IMG/VR virus record: IMGVR_UViG_3300032011_000001
Location: 62,001 to 126,000 of that record
Direction: 5' to 3' (one strand)
DNA: 64,000 nucleotides
Source of the DNA: a virus
The notes below the pieces were generated by a model. That model searched no databases. It saw nothing but the letters and a program-made list of their open reading frames with translations, and was not told the DNA's origin. Positions 24,534 to 32,284 of the stretch are shown here, one piece after another. Position 1 is the stretch's first letter, and the number at the start of each line of letters is the position of its first letter. The translations under genes and the position numbers were made by a program.

Positions 24534-25613
24534 TTACCACTTTCTACAAGACCAATATCTAGCTTTTGTCTTAGGTCCTGGATTCTTGCAATTGTGACGG
24601 GCTCTAAAGCTCTTTCTTCTTTTTGGGTTTGACTTTTTAATTTTCATTCCCTTTTGTCCGAAGTTTACTTTCTTGACGTTTCCTGTCTTTGGATCTTTCA
24701 CATAAACTTTGAATTTCTTAACGTCGCCGCGCATAGGCTTGTTGAGCTTTACTTTGCGTCCTTGGTACTCTGCTTCAGCAACAACGTCGTCCCAGAACTC
24801 CATGTTCTCTTCAACAGGAGTGCCGTCATCATAAGTAGCGTCAGAGATATGATAATAAGTTTCCAACATTCTGAACTGTTCGTCTTTTAAAATTTCCGCT
24901 ACGACTCTAGCGATAAAGTTTTGTTCGTTTTGCATCTCAATCGACTCCTTTTTCTTTCCCCACTTTTTTCCTTTTCCCTTTGTCCCACACGCTGATGGCG
25001 TTGGTCGGCAGGATGGATATTTAGATCTTTTTTCTCCATCTTTTCTTCCGCAAGACTTGCAGGTCTTTCTTCCCGTCTTCTTGTCTTTCCTGCAGGTGTT
25101 GCAGTCAACCCAGCCTTTGCTTTTACCTTTCCCGCCTTGGCGAGAAAACCAACCATGAAGGCCATCTTTCTTTTCTTTGGAATAGTCTGTCTTGGCTTTC
25201 TTCTTTTTTACTTTTCTCTTCTTTTTCTTTTCTTCGATGCTCTTTCTTATTTCTTTCTTTATTTTAACTGGTTCTGCTTGTGCGCCTCTACCAAAAAACT
25301 TTTGCCTCATACCTACTGATAGAGTATCCTCGCCAGAAAGAACTGATGCTAAATAATCAATGCTGGCGTCGAGGTCTTCGAGGGTGTCTAGCTTGTTACT
25401 AATTTGCCTTAACAGGTTTAGCTCTTCTGTGTTCTCTTCTGTCTCTTCGACTTCTTTGATACCTTTCCAAATTTTACCTTGTCGGCATTTTACAACAGCT
25501 CCGGAAGCATAAGCGGATGGCCACACATCATATTTTCTTTTAGCAATACGAGTGCATCTATCTGATTTTTTCTTTTTTACTTTACGCTTTTTCTTTTCTT
25601 CGATATCACTCAT
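24534..25613 (-). CDS. Very basic Lys-rich protein with DUF5872-like domain, probable DNA-binding or virion protein
   Basis: The 359-aa product is extremely rich in Lys. Three modules are seen: (i) residues ~18-50, RCTRIAKRKYDVWPSAYASG with VVKCRQGKIWK; (ii) ~150-210, DGLHGWFSRQGGKGKSKGWV with CNTC, CKSCGRKDG and YPSCRPTPSACG, the DUF5872 pattern of glycine/lysine-rich loops and paired cysteines; (iii) C-terminal ~290-359, KKFKVYVKDPKTGNVKKVNF then RRKSFRARHNCKNPG and YWSCRKW. All three modules recur in marine phages, singly or combined, as best I recall. The cysteine pairs may bind zinc. A capsid-internal or DNA-condensing role is inferred from charge. Confidence 0.75.
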   Translation of the reverse strand: MSDIEEKKKRKVKKKKSDRCTRIAKRKYDVWPSAYASGAVVKCRQGKIWKGIKEVEETEENTEELNLLRQISNKLDTLEDLDASIDYLASVLSGEDTLSVGMRQKFFGRGAQAEPVKIKKEIRKSIEEKKKKRKVKKKKAKTDYSKEKKDGLHGWFSRQGGKGKSKGWVDCNTCRKDKKTGRKTCKSCGRKDGEKRSKYPSCRPTPSACGTKGKGKKWGKKKESIEMQNEQNFIARVVAEILKDEQFRMLETYYHISDATYDDGTPVEENMEFWDDVVAEAEYQGRKVKLNKPMRGDVKKFKVYVKDPKTGNVKKVNFGQKGMKIKKSNPKRRKSFRARHNCKNPGPKTKARYWSCRKW

Positions 25614-25780
25614 TTTTTCTTGCCTCTTTTCTTAACCTTTTTTTCCACTTGCTCTAAACGCACTTTTATAAGTTCGTTATCAATTTCAAGCTGGCGTATA
25701 GTAGTCAACTGATATGTCATAACTCCCACAACAAGCGTTGTGACGAGTGCAGTGGCTACTTTTGTAAGATCTATATGCAT
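25610..25780 (-). CDS. Small membrane protein with coiled-coil tail
   Basis: A 56-aa gene starts MHIDLTKVATALVTTLVVGV, one TM helix spanning about residues 8-24. A charged helical tail follows (TIRQLEIDNELIKVRLEQVE) that ends in Lys/Arg. Its stop overlaps the ATG of the basic protein gene by 4 nt (ATGA), which supports reality. The layout (N-in TM plus coiled coil) is like small holin- or spanin-type accessory peptides, but no assignment is possible. A CTATTTAT motif lies 3 nt before the start. Confidence 0.6.
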   Translation of the reverse strand: MHIDLTKVATALVTTLVVGVMTYQLTTIRQLEIDNELIKVRLEQVEKKVKKRGKKK

Positions 25781-25830
25781 ACAATAAATAGATGCGTATT
25801 TCTTAAAGTATTTGGTTGTTGTTTATTTTT

Positions 25831-26016
25831 TTAATATAAGATGCCGATGATCATACATTCAGACAAGGTATGTGATGATTTCGAGACACATTCAGCAAAC
25901 AAGATAAGAGACTCCGCGATAACTTTCACTACTAAGGCCCCGAGGATAGCACCAACCGTCACTCTCCCTATCCCTGCAGCTAAGGCTGGCCTGCATATGT
26001 CTATCAGCTTTTTCAT
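25831..26016 (-). CDS. Small hydrophobic membrane protein
   Basis: The 61-aa product has ALAAGIGRVTVGAILGALVV and VKVIAESLILFAECV as hydrophobic stretches, suggesting one or two TM helices. It ends ECMIIGILY. No family is recognised. It is adjacent to another small TM protein gene (25610-25780) and follows a conserved phage gene (26034-26381). Its open frame on the opposite strand is nearly as long, so reality is moderately supported by codon context only. Confidence 0.45.
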   Translation of the reverse strand: MKKLIDICRPALAAGIGRVTVGAILGALVVKVIAESLILFAECVSKSSHTLSECMIIGILY

Positions 26017-26033
26017 GCAGAGTATATAGGGTC

Positions 26034-26381
26034 TTATTCTTTAAAATATTTACCTGGACTATATTTCTTTAGAAGTCTAGACCAAGCTTCTTCTTTTAAT
26101 CCTAAGAAGTCTCTGGCATCGTTTAAAGAATTACATTTGCTGAGGGCATATAAGATAATTGATTCATTAACAATATCTCTGACAGCATTCCAAATATTAA
26201 AGCCAAAATACTTGCCATGACACTTCTTAGTAGTTAATTCTAATTTAAGAGAGATCAATTCTTCTAGACTTAAAGAATTAATAGCTATCTCTACTTTTTC
26301 ATCAATTACATTATCAGCATAGAGTTTGTTTCTAACTGAGTAATCTTTATTTAATCCTTGAGTGTGCTTAGATCTAATCAT
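26034..26381 (-). CDS. Conserved T4-like phage protein, possible Fis-type HTH
   Basis: I use the ATG at MIRSKHTQGLNKDYSVRNKL (115 aa). A longer form begins at a GTG 45 nt upstream. The body shows VEIAINSLSLEELISLKLEL, then KYFGFNIWNAVRDIVNESII, and ends ALSKCNSLNDARDFLGLKEE with WSRLLKKYSP. The final ~35 residues look like a helix-turn-helix of the Fis C-terminal kind (A..LG......L..KL). I recall similar unnamed proteins in T4-like marine phages. A DNA-binding or structural role is possible. Confidence 0.65.
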   Translation of the reverse strand: MIRSKHTQGLNKDYSVRNKLYADNVIDEKVEIAINSLSLEELISLKLELTTKKCHGKYFGFNIWNAVRDIVNESIILYALSKCNSLNDARDFLGLKEEAWSRLLKKYSPGKYFKE

Positions 26382-26469
26382 AACTGCTTTAGTGCTTAGG
26401 CATAGTGCATTGCCTCGCCCACCCACACCCTAAGCTTAATATAGAATATAAAATTAATTAAGTAACGAT

Positions 26470-27336
26470 TTATAAATTATCTAAATCAAGTTCAGGTTCT
26501 TCTTCAGCAGGCTCTTCAGTAGGTTCTTCTTCAGTACCTAAGTCATCTAAATTTAGATCCCCTAATCCTGCATCGTCTTCACCAGCAGATCCCAAGCCAA
26601 TATCACCACTAGAAACTTCTTTTTCTGCATCGTCATATTCAGGATTTGTTGGTTCATCTACGCTAGTTGAGAGCTCATCTTCAAATCTATCAAAATATAA
26701 TTTTAAGTTTGCAGTCAAATAGTCGTAGAATAGATCACTGTCAGAGGGATCAGCTAAGAGCTTGTAGGAGTCCAAGATGTTTTTTTCAATTTTCTGGAAT
26801 GTAACCATTGCAAAGTTACGACCAGTTTCATCAGCACCAGAGATGCCAAAAGAATCAGCGTCCTGCTTCTTACCGCCACTCGTTGTGATGTCGGGCTTTG
26901 TTTTTCCGTATATGTCAATGAACTTATTTAAGATGTTTTCATCTTCAACTTCATCTTCCATCACGACAGATGCATCTTCAGAGAGGCCAGACCTTTCCAT
27001 ACCAATTTCAGGCAACAATAAGTTTTGGACAGCCTTTACAATGTGTGCCCTAAAAGATTCCCTCTGTTCAGAGCTGGAGGTTAAAGTTTTAAAGTCTTGT
27101 TCGAGGACAGGAATAATTTTCTTTAATAATTTCTCTAGCTCGTTGATACCAGTGTTTTTGTGCGGAGAATTCTCTACATCTTCAGCAACCATCTTCTTGA
27201 TGGCTTTTCTAATTTCTGTCTCGCTGATAAGCTTCTGTAAAACTTCTACATCTTTTTCAGCAAACTTCTTTGCGACAGATTCTCTAATAGCTTTACGAAG
27301 GTATATTTCTTCGTGCATGTCTTTTCTACTAAGCAT
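26470..27336 (-). CDS. Acidic-tailed phage protein, probable structural or assembly factor
   Basis: The 288-aa product has a helical N-terminal half (RKDMHEEIYLRKAIRESVAK, LEKLLKKIIPVLEQDFKTL). A central part reads ENILNKFIDIYGKTKPDIT and GRNFAMVTFQKIEKNILDSY. The last ~70 residues are strongly acidic and low complexity (EEEPTEEPAEEEPELDLDNL). Acidic tails like this occur in scaffold and internal head proteins, so an assembly role is inferred. Its start overlaps the end of the ligase-like/adenylyltransferase gene by 8 nt. Confidence 0.6.
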   Translation of the reverse strand: MLSRKDMHEEIYLRKAIRESVAKKFAEKDVEVLQKLISETEIRKAIKKMVAEDVENSPHKNTGINELEKLLKKIIPVLEQDFKTLTSSSEQRESFRAHIVKAVQNLLLPEIGMERSGLSEDASVVMEDEVEDENILNKFIDIYGKTKPDITTSGGKKQDADSFGISGADETGRNFAMVTFQKIEKNILDSYKLLADPSDSDLFYDYLTANLKLYFDRFEDELSTSVDEPTNPEYDDAEKEVSSGDIGLGSAGEDDAGLGDLNLDDLGTEEEPTEEPAEEEPELDLDNL

Positions 27337-29401
27337 TTTTACGTCTCCTTCGAACCTTTTTGGTGGCCTTACCGCTGTGCCCTACAGCACTACCAATGGC
27401 CATTCCCGAAATTTCTTTAAGTTTTCTTTTTACAATTTTAATTTCTCTCTTCACCGGAACAACAGCGATCCCTTCAGCATCCTCCGGCTCGCTCTCTTCT
27501 TCAATACTGGCCCACCGTCTTCGTGTGGACGGATAAGCTTCGTTAACACATTGTAATACAATATCTTGTATTTCTTTACCTTCAATAGTTAAAGCCTCAT
27601 TCAGACCAATGTTAGATCTAAGCAAAGAAAATATTTCCATCGCATCGTCGCGCTTCGTTTTATCCTGGTAAATATCGGGCATCATTTTTAAAAATGTTTC
27701 AAAGTCATCTTCCCGAACCGAGTTGCGAACATCGGTGGCTCTTGCAAAACGACCTGCGACAACTTGGTCTATAACAATATCGTCCCTGTCTTTTCCAGCA
27801 TTATTGTATCTTCCGTCCTTGACATCATCTTCACCGATGACAAGAACAATGCGTGAGTTAGCCGGTGCATTATCAATATAGTCGTAAACAGCTTGTATAG
27901 GGGAAGGAACATCAGTTGTCATCAATTCATTATGAAAAAGGGGGATAATATCTCCCTGCAAACCATGATGCTCAACAAACAGTTCCCAAACCTGCCTTGA
28001 GAGCTCCGGAGAGAAGTTCTCATGCGTTTTCTCGGATATTGCCACTAACACCTCGTCCGTACTCTGCAAAGCCTTTAGAGCGGCGTCAAAGTGGCCTTTG
28101 TGTGGTGGCTTAAACTTACCTGGGAATAATGCGATGTTTAATGGTCTATCCGAACCTTCTTCTTTAATACTTTTAGGGTCTACCTTTTTGGTTCTACCAA
28201 ACTTTAAGATACCGAGTATTTGGTTTACGGGTGCAAAGTTTCCGGTAAACTTATATACGTTTCCTTTATAATTGAAAACAAAGCCCTCCGACGCAGTGGT
28301 GATATTGTCGAAGTCTTTAATTTTTGAAAGTTGCTTTCTTAGGATATTAAGCTCGCCTTCGTCATTAGCTGACGTGATGGCATCTATTGCTTGTTTCAAT
28401 TGCTTCTTTAATCTTTTTACCTCTGCTCTGTTGTCAAGGACATACATGCTATTGAGGTTCTTTAACATCTCTACGGCAAAATCATGAATAGTATCTTCTA
28501 GTGGATAAACAATCCCACTTAGCATCTTGGGGGATTCTTTAATAAAGTCTTTAACTGCGCTGCGAACACCAACATCATCCTTTGGGATCATTTTCATTAT
28601 TTGTGGAATACCTGCGCCTTTTACCTTAAAGACTCTTCTAATAACCTCGACACGAACATCATCTTCAATGCCCGGTATTGCTTCCCTTAATTTCTCATCC
28701 ACGTTCTTTACCATGAAATCACCAACAGTGTCTCCATCGCTAAGGTTGTTTCTGTCTAGCAAGCTATCTATCCTATCAAGAGCCTTATCCAAGTGTTTGC
28801 CGTCGGACAATGCTTTGAGTCGTATATAGGCGCTCACATGTACCTCATGTTCTCCCTGCTGGCCAAGCTCTCCTACCTTGTTGAGGATATTCTCGATGGT
28901 GGCAATATTATCATCATTCTCTAGCGGAGTCATTTCTTTTGTCTTGGGATCAATACGAACATGACCACTTCTATGTAATGTAATATATTTTCCGCCCAAG
29001 TTTACAACATTAGCAGTTCTTGGGTCCATTATTTCAACACTATAGAATTTGTCAGCATCACGTCCAAAGACTTTTCTCTGGGCCGAGTATGGAAGACTTC
29101 TACAGAAGTTCTCGAAAGCTGCAAGAGCCTCGGAAAAAGTAAACTCTAAGTCTCCTCTTCCCTTGAACTTATCCACTAGCTGGTCTACATCTAAGCCACC
29201 ATCTTTTATATTGGATTTATTTCTAGCAGAAACAGCTTTATCTCTCGCAATAGAGTAAGATACAAACAGGTTCTGTCCATCTGTCTTTTCTGTACCAACA
29301 AGTTCACCCTGACTTGCTTTGCTGAAAAGTTCTTTTATCTCAGCGAATGTCAAATCAGGGTTATCATGTAGGTGCATCAAGTGACCATAAAGTCCACCCA
29401 T
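27329..29401 (-). CDS. Fusion of an RNA/DNA ligase-like nucleotidyltransferase and an NMNAT-like cytidylyltransferase-fold domain
   Basis: The start MGGLYGHLMHLHDNPDLTF is chosen because AGGAG precedes it and its ATG overlaps the upstream TAA, giving 690 aa. The N-terminal domain has GTEKTDGQNLFVSY with the motif I lysine (K-x-DG, ~residue 39). Then come FYSVEIMDPRTANVV, EGFVFNYKGN (motif IV) and VYKFTGNF (motif V-like), as in covalent nucleotidyltransferases. From ~residue 425, IALFPGKFKPPHKGHFDAA carries the HxGH signature of adenylyl/cytidylyltransferases, with VLVAISEKTH and VLVIGEDDVKDGRYNN after it. The C-terminus is Lys/Arg-rich. Similar fusions are annotated in marine T4-like phages. 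End repair of RNA or NAD metabolism are candidates. Neither is shown. Confidence 0.82.
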   Translation of the reverse strand: MGGLYGHLMHLHDNPDLTFAEIKELFSKASQGELVGTEKTDGQNLFVSYSIARDKAVSARNKSNIKDGGLDVDQLVDKFKGRGDLEFTFSEALAAFENFCRSLPYSAQRKVFGRDADKFYSVEIMDPRTANVVNLGGKYITLHRSGHVRIDPKTKEMTPLENDDNIATIENILNKVGELGQQGEHEVHVSAYIRLKALSDGKHLDKALDRIDSLLDRNNLSDGDTVGDFMVKNVDEKLREAIPGIEDDVRVEVIRRVFKVKGAGIPQIMKMIPKDDVGVRSAVKDFIKESPKMLSGIVYPLEDTIHDFAVEMLKNLNSMYVLDNRAEVKRLKKQLKQAIDAITSANDEGELNILRKQLSKIKDFDNITTASEGFVFNYKGNVYKFTGNFAPVNQILGILKFGRTKKVDPKSIKEEGSDRPLNIALFPGKFKPPHKGHFDAALKALQSTDEVLVAISEKTHENFSPELSRQVWELFVEHHGLQGDIIPLFHNELMTTDVPSPIQAVYDYIDNAPANSRIVLVIGEDDVKDGRYNNAGKDRDDIVIDQVVAGRFARATDVRNSVREDDFETFLKMMPDIYQDKTKRDDAMEIFSLLRSNIGLNEALTIEGKEIQDIVLQCVNEAYPSTRRRWASIEEESEPEDAEGIAVVPVKREIKIVKRKLKEISGMAIGSAVGHSGKATKKVRRRRKNA

Positions 29402-29649
29402 TACTTTTTCTCCTGCAGAGGTTTTTGCTCTTCCTCTAAGACCTTCACCCTCTCTTGAAGCCTCTTCGCATGCTTGCGACATTGCTTGATGCTTTCTTTC
29501 GCAACCGCAATCCTTCGAGCCTCTTGCTTGGAAGCAGGTCTAATACTAGAAAGAATTTCTCCGACATGTTGAATATATTCCAACAAGCCAGGTTTGTCAA
29601 GTGACTCCCCCATGAGAAATCTTCTGGTCATCTTATCATAATCAATCAT
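29401..29649 (-). CDS. Small coiled-coil protein
   Basis: The 82-aa product begins MIDYDKMTRRFLMGESLDKPG and ends in a helix of heptad-like charged residues (CRKHAKRLQERVKVLEEEQK). It overlaps the next start by 1 nt (TAATG) and its own start overlaps the upstream stop by 8 nt, so it is tightly co-translated with the ligase-like fusion. No family recognised. Confidence 0.6.
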   Translation of the reverse strand: MIDYDKMTRRFLMGESLDKPGLLEYIQHVGEILSSIRPASKQEARRIAVAKESIKQCRKHAKRLQERVKVLEEEQKPLQEKK

Positions 29650-29860
29650 TAAGAATTTCCCTTATACTTCTAGCCTTCTTTTTGGGAGCTTCGACCACCT
29701 CTTCAACTACTTCTTCTTCTGCAGTCTCAACTTCGGCAACCTCTACGGGCTCCTCTACAACAACAACTCTCTTAGGAATAACCTCAGTTACTGTTTCTCT
29801 TTCTTGTTCTCTCAAGAGCATTGCTCTAGCTCTCTTCTTTCTTTGCTTTGGACTTGCCAT
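29642..29860 (-). CDS. Small protein with basic head, acidic-valine-rich middle
   Basis: The 72-aa product begins MASPKQRKKRARAMLLREQE. A low-complexity Val/Glu stretch covers residues ~25-55 (VVVVEEPVEVAEVETAEEEV), then KKKARSIREILND. The biased composition suggests a disordered or partner-binding peptide. It overlaps both neighbours. Function unknown. Confidence 0.55.
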   Translation of the reverse strand: MASPKQRKKRARAMLLREQERETVTEVIPKRVVVVEEPVEVAEVETAEEEVVEEVVEAPKKKARSIREILND

Positions 29861-31130
29861 ATCTAATCACCACCTTTCGTTTTTTATTTTCTCGTAACAT
29901 CCCTTCCTTAAAAGGGATATTGTTAATTTTAAATTCTCCTGCCAATGCCTGAAGGACTTGTTTGATAGCATCTCCGGGAATATTTCTACTTTTCATAGTG
30001 TCTTTAAGGGATTGGCTCCCTTTCACTTTAGTATTCCCCACTGCAGATGGACCTCTTGTTAGGGGTGCAGTTTTTGCATCGAGTTGCTCGTCGTCGCCTT
30101 TTAGCTTTGGCGCAACTTTCATATATTTGGAAAGAACGTTTTTCAGGCCCGTTGCTATGTCTGAAGGGTTTGGTATCTTGTCGTTTACTATATCTGTAAT
30201 TGCTGTAATCACTTCTTCATACTCAGCTCTGCTATTGATGAGAGCGAGTTGCCTTATCAGAGCGGGATTCTTTCCCATATAAGTTTGCAATCTCTTTGCA
30301 TCAGAAGTTTTGTACCCACCAAGAGCCTGCTCAATATCTGCCTTAACTGCCTCTTCGTTCATGCTTGTGAGTTTGTTTGTGAAGTTGAACACATTTGGTG
30401 CGGTCCAGGCAGCATTGGCTTTCCAATTGGTTTTGGTATTCCCCCAGTTTCCTTTGGCGGGATCAAAATAGGAATCCATAGCCCTAGCTAAAGATTTTAG
30501 GGCTCCTGGCTCTACGCCGGGATAATCTTTAAGCCACTTGATAATACCCAAAGTATCAATCTTTCCTTTTTCTCCTGCTAGCTTTAGAGGAGGATATTTA
30601 TCAGGAGCAAGTTCAACATCTGCAGGAACTTCTTTAGCAACAGCAGTAACATCTGTTGCATCAAGCTCGCCGTCCTGGGCGACCTTCTTAATGTTATCTA
30701 TAGCTTTCTCTGTTTCTTCTGGGGGCTTGTCGGCCAACATACCAGCAAGCTTGCCGAGGAGGTCCCTTGTATTACTTTGTAAATCAGTAAGACCAAGACT
30801 CGCAACTTGTTGCATAAGCCGATCAGCCTTTTCCTTATCGGACACTGGAGCCTCTTCCTTCTTTAGTTTTCCTGTTGAATGCCACCATTCGGCTGCAGCT
30901 TGATATAATTGTTTTTCAGCTTCAGGATCTGACATACCGGAAGAAGCAATATCCCATGCGTCTTTCCAGGCATCCTCGCCAGTGGAACCAACAACTGCTT
31001 GCTTGAAACTACTGAGTCTTTTGCTGAGAGAAACCTCGTTGAGAGTGTTATCTTTTTTCAAAGAAACACCTTGGTTCTCCAAAAGCCTTTCAAACAGCTT
31101 CAGGTTTCTTTTGTCAAAGACCTTCTTCAC
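29826..31130 (-). CDS. Hypothetical virion-associated protein with LLENQG N-terminal motif
   Basis: A GTG start at 31130 gives 434 aa and an N-terminus KKVFDKRNLKLFERLLENQG that matches the N-terminus of the gene just upstream (NNRNEKLFNRLLENQG). The GTG overlaps the preceding TAG by 1 nt. The body is soluble and mostly helical, with WHSTGKLKKEEAPVSDKEKA and a predicted folded stretch around TLGIIKWLKDYPGVEPGALK. It ends in Lys/Arg (RKVVIRYGKSKAKKEES). No known family. The shared N-terminal motif may be a targeting or docking peptide. Confidence 0.62.
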   Translation of the reverse strand: MKKVFDKRNLKLFERLLENQGVSLKKDNTLNEVSLSKRLSSFKQAVVGSTGEDAWKDAWDIASSGMSDPEAEKQLYQAAAEWWHSTGKLKKEEAPVSDKEKADRLMQQVASLGLTDLQSNTRDLLGKLAGMLADKPPEETEKAIDNIKKVAQDGELDATDVTAVAKEVPADVELAPDKYPPLKLAGEKGKIDTLGIIKWLKDYPGVEPGALKSLARAMDSYFDPAKGNWGNTKTNWKANAAWTAPNVFNFTNKLTSMNEEAVKADIEQALGGYKTSDAKRLQTYMGKNPALIRQLALINSRAEYEEVITAITDIVNDKIPNPSDIATGLKNVLSKYMKVAPKLKGDDEQLDAKTAPLTRGPSAVGNTKVKGSQSLKDTMKSRNIPGDAIKQVLQALAGEFKINNIPFKEGMLRENKKRKVVIRYGKSKAKKEES

Positions 31131-31543
31131 TACTCGTCTTCCTTCGTAGAACAATGAGCTTCGTCTACTTTTTCCTCGCCACTGAGCTTTGCGCCACAGT
31201 TCGTGCAGTGGTTGTTAGCTTTGCTATTCAAAGTTCCGCACTGAGGACAGTGCATGGCCATGATGCCTTCTCTAACTTCTTCTTGCTCTTCTTTCATCTC
31301 ACACTCACAAGGAGACTTGCCACACTTGGGACACACTTCGCCTTCAGTGACTTCTTTTTTGGCTTTTGCGTCTTTTGCAGCTTTTTCCATTGGCTCGTCT
31401 TTGTTGCCATCACCGTCGAGATCTCGATAATCAGGCTTCTTTTCTTCTTCCTTGATGGAACTCTCGTGTTTTAAACCTTGGTTTTCAAGCAGTCTATTGA
31501 AGAGTTTTTCATTTCTGTTATTTAATAGCTTATGTCGTTTCAT
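31130..31543 (-). CDS. Double zinc-ribbon protein with LLENQG N-terminal motif
   Basis: The product is 137 aa. Residues 1-24 carry NRNEKLFNRLLENQGL. Then comes YRDLDGDGNKDEPMEKA, an EF-hand-like or linker segment often seen in marine phage proteins. Next are two zinc-binding clusters: CPKCGKSPCECE (~residue 70) and MHCPQCGTLNSKANNHCTNC (~95-115). The second is a zinc ribbon of CxxC-x10-CxxC type. The shared N-terminus with the following gene suggests both go to the same complex. Function unknown. Confidence 0.65.
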   Translation of the reverse strand: MKRHKLLNNRNEKLFNRLLENQGLKHESSIKEEEKKPDYRDLDGDGNKDEPMEKAAKDAKAKKEVTEGEVCPKCGKSPCECEMKEEQEEVREGIMAMHCPQCGTLNSKANNHCTNCGAKLSGEEKVDEAHCSTKEDE

Positions 31544-31932
31544 TTTTTAATACTCCCGTATTTTATTCCATCTTCCCAATCTCGCAGGAGACAGTTACCT
31601 TCTAAGTAGGCTTCTTTTTCCATTAATCTCAAATGTTCGTTGTTTTGCATATATCCCTCTGTTGCAGGGCCAGCGTTATCAAACTCACCTCGACAGTTCT
31701 GTGCGTGATGTACCAGCTCGTGTGCAAGAGAACGCATACAGTCTTTCGGCTGTCTGTTTGTTGTGTATATCACAATCTTGTTTTCTGCAGGAGAATAGTG
31801 AGCAGTCATCCCCAATAATAGTTTAGCATTTTCAGGGTCATGACGCAATACGACTCTCACAGGCTTATTATATCCGAGGACACCCTGTGCATACGGAACG
31901 AATTCCTTTATCATATCTTTTAGATCTTTCAT
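31540..31932 (-). CDS. Putative zinc metallopeptidase (HELVH)
   Basis: This 130-aa protein contains CMRSLAHELVHHAQNCRGEF, with the zincin HExxH motif, and EHLRLMEKEAYLEGN about 30 residues later, offering a third (Glu) ligand as in gluzincins. Upstream ENAKLLLGMTAHYSPAENKIVIY is likely the edge strand. Similar short proteins occur in cyanophages and other T4-like phages and are probably intracellular. It might mature a virion protein. A TATAAATA-containing motif lies 4 nt before the ATG on the opposite strand. Confidence 0.75.
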   Translation of the reverse strand: MKDLKDMIKEFVPYAQGVLGYNKPVRVVLRHDPENAKLLLGMTAHYSPAENKIVIYTTNRQPKDCMRSLAHELVHHAQNCRGEFDNAGPATEGYMQNNEHLRLMEKEAYLEGNCLLRDWEDGIKYGSIKK

Positions 31933-31948
31933 GCATATAAATAGTATT

Positions 31949-32284
31949 TTATAGTGCTACTTGCACTAAAATAATGATTATACACAGTACAAGGCATATT
32001 CCGGTCTTAATTGTTACGGTTTCACCGAGAAAAAAATAGGTCATAAAAGTGAAAACAATTGTACCGATAGTAAAGCCCATGATGCGACAAGGCCAGAGAT
32101 TTTCCTCAAAAACTTCATAGCCAAGTCTCGTAGCTTGAATAAAGATATATGAAAATGGAATACCAAGGAGACACAGCAGCGGAGTGTTATCTCTAAAACT
32201 TTTCCAAACAAGTTGGCCACTACTCTGTAGCCAGACAAGAATATGCCCTAAGAATACTAAGCCAACAAATGTCAGGAGTTTCAT
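31949..32284 (-). CDS. Four-helix membrane protein, SMR/EamA-like
   Basis: The 111-aa product has hydrophobic segments at about residues 3-18, 35-52, 66-85 and 92-110. ATRLGYEVFEENLWPCRIMG lies in between, and the last two helices read VFTFMTYFFLGETVTIKTG and LVLCIIIILVQVAL. Size, helix number and the FLGE..T..GI pattern fit half-size drug/metabolite transporters (SMR-like). Similar membrane proteins exist in marine T4-like phages. What it moves, if anything, is unknown. Its start overlaps the stop of the long gene upstream by 1 nt. Confidence 0.7.
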   Translation of the reverse strand: MKLLTFVGLVFLGHILVWLQSSGQLVWKSFRDNTPLLCLLGIPFSYIFIQATRLGYEVFEENLWPCRIMGFTIGTIVFTFMTYFFLGETVTIKTGICLVLCIIIILVQVAL

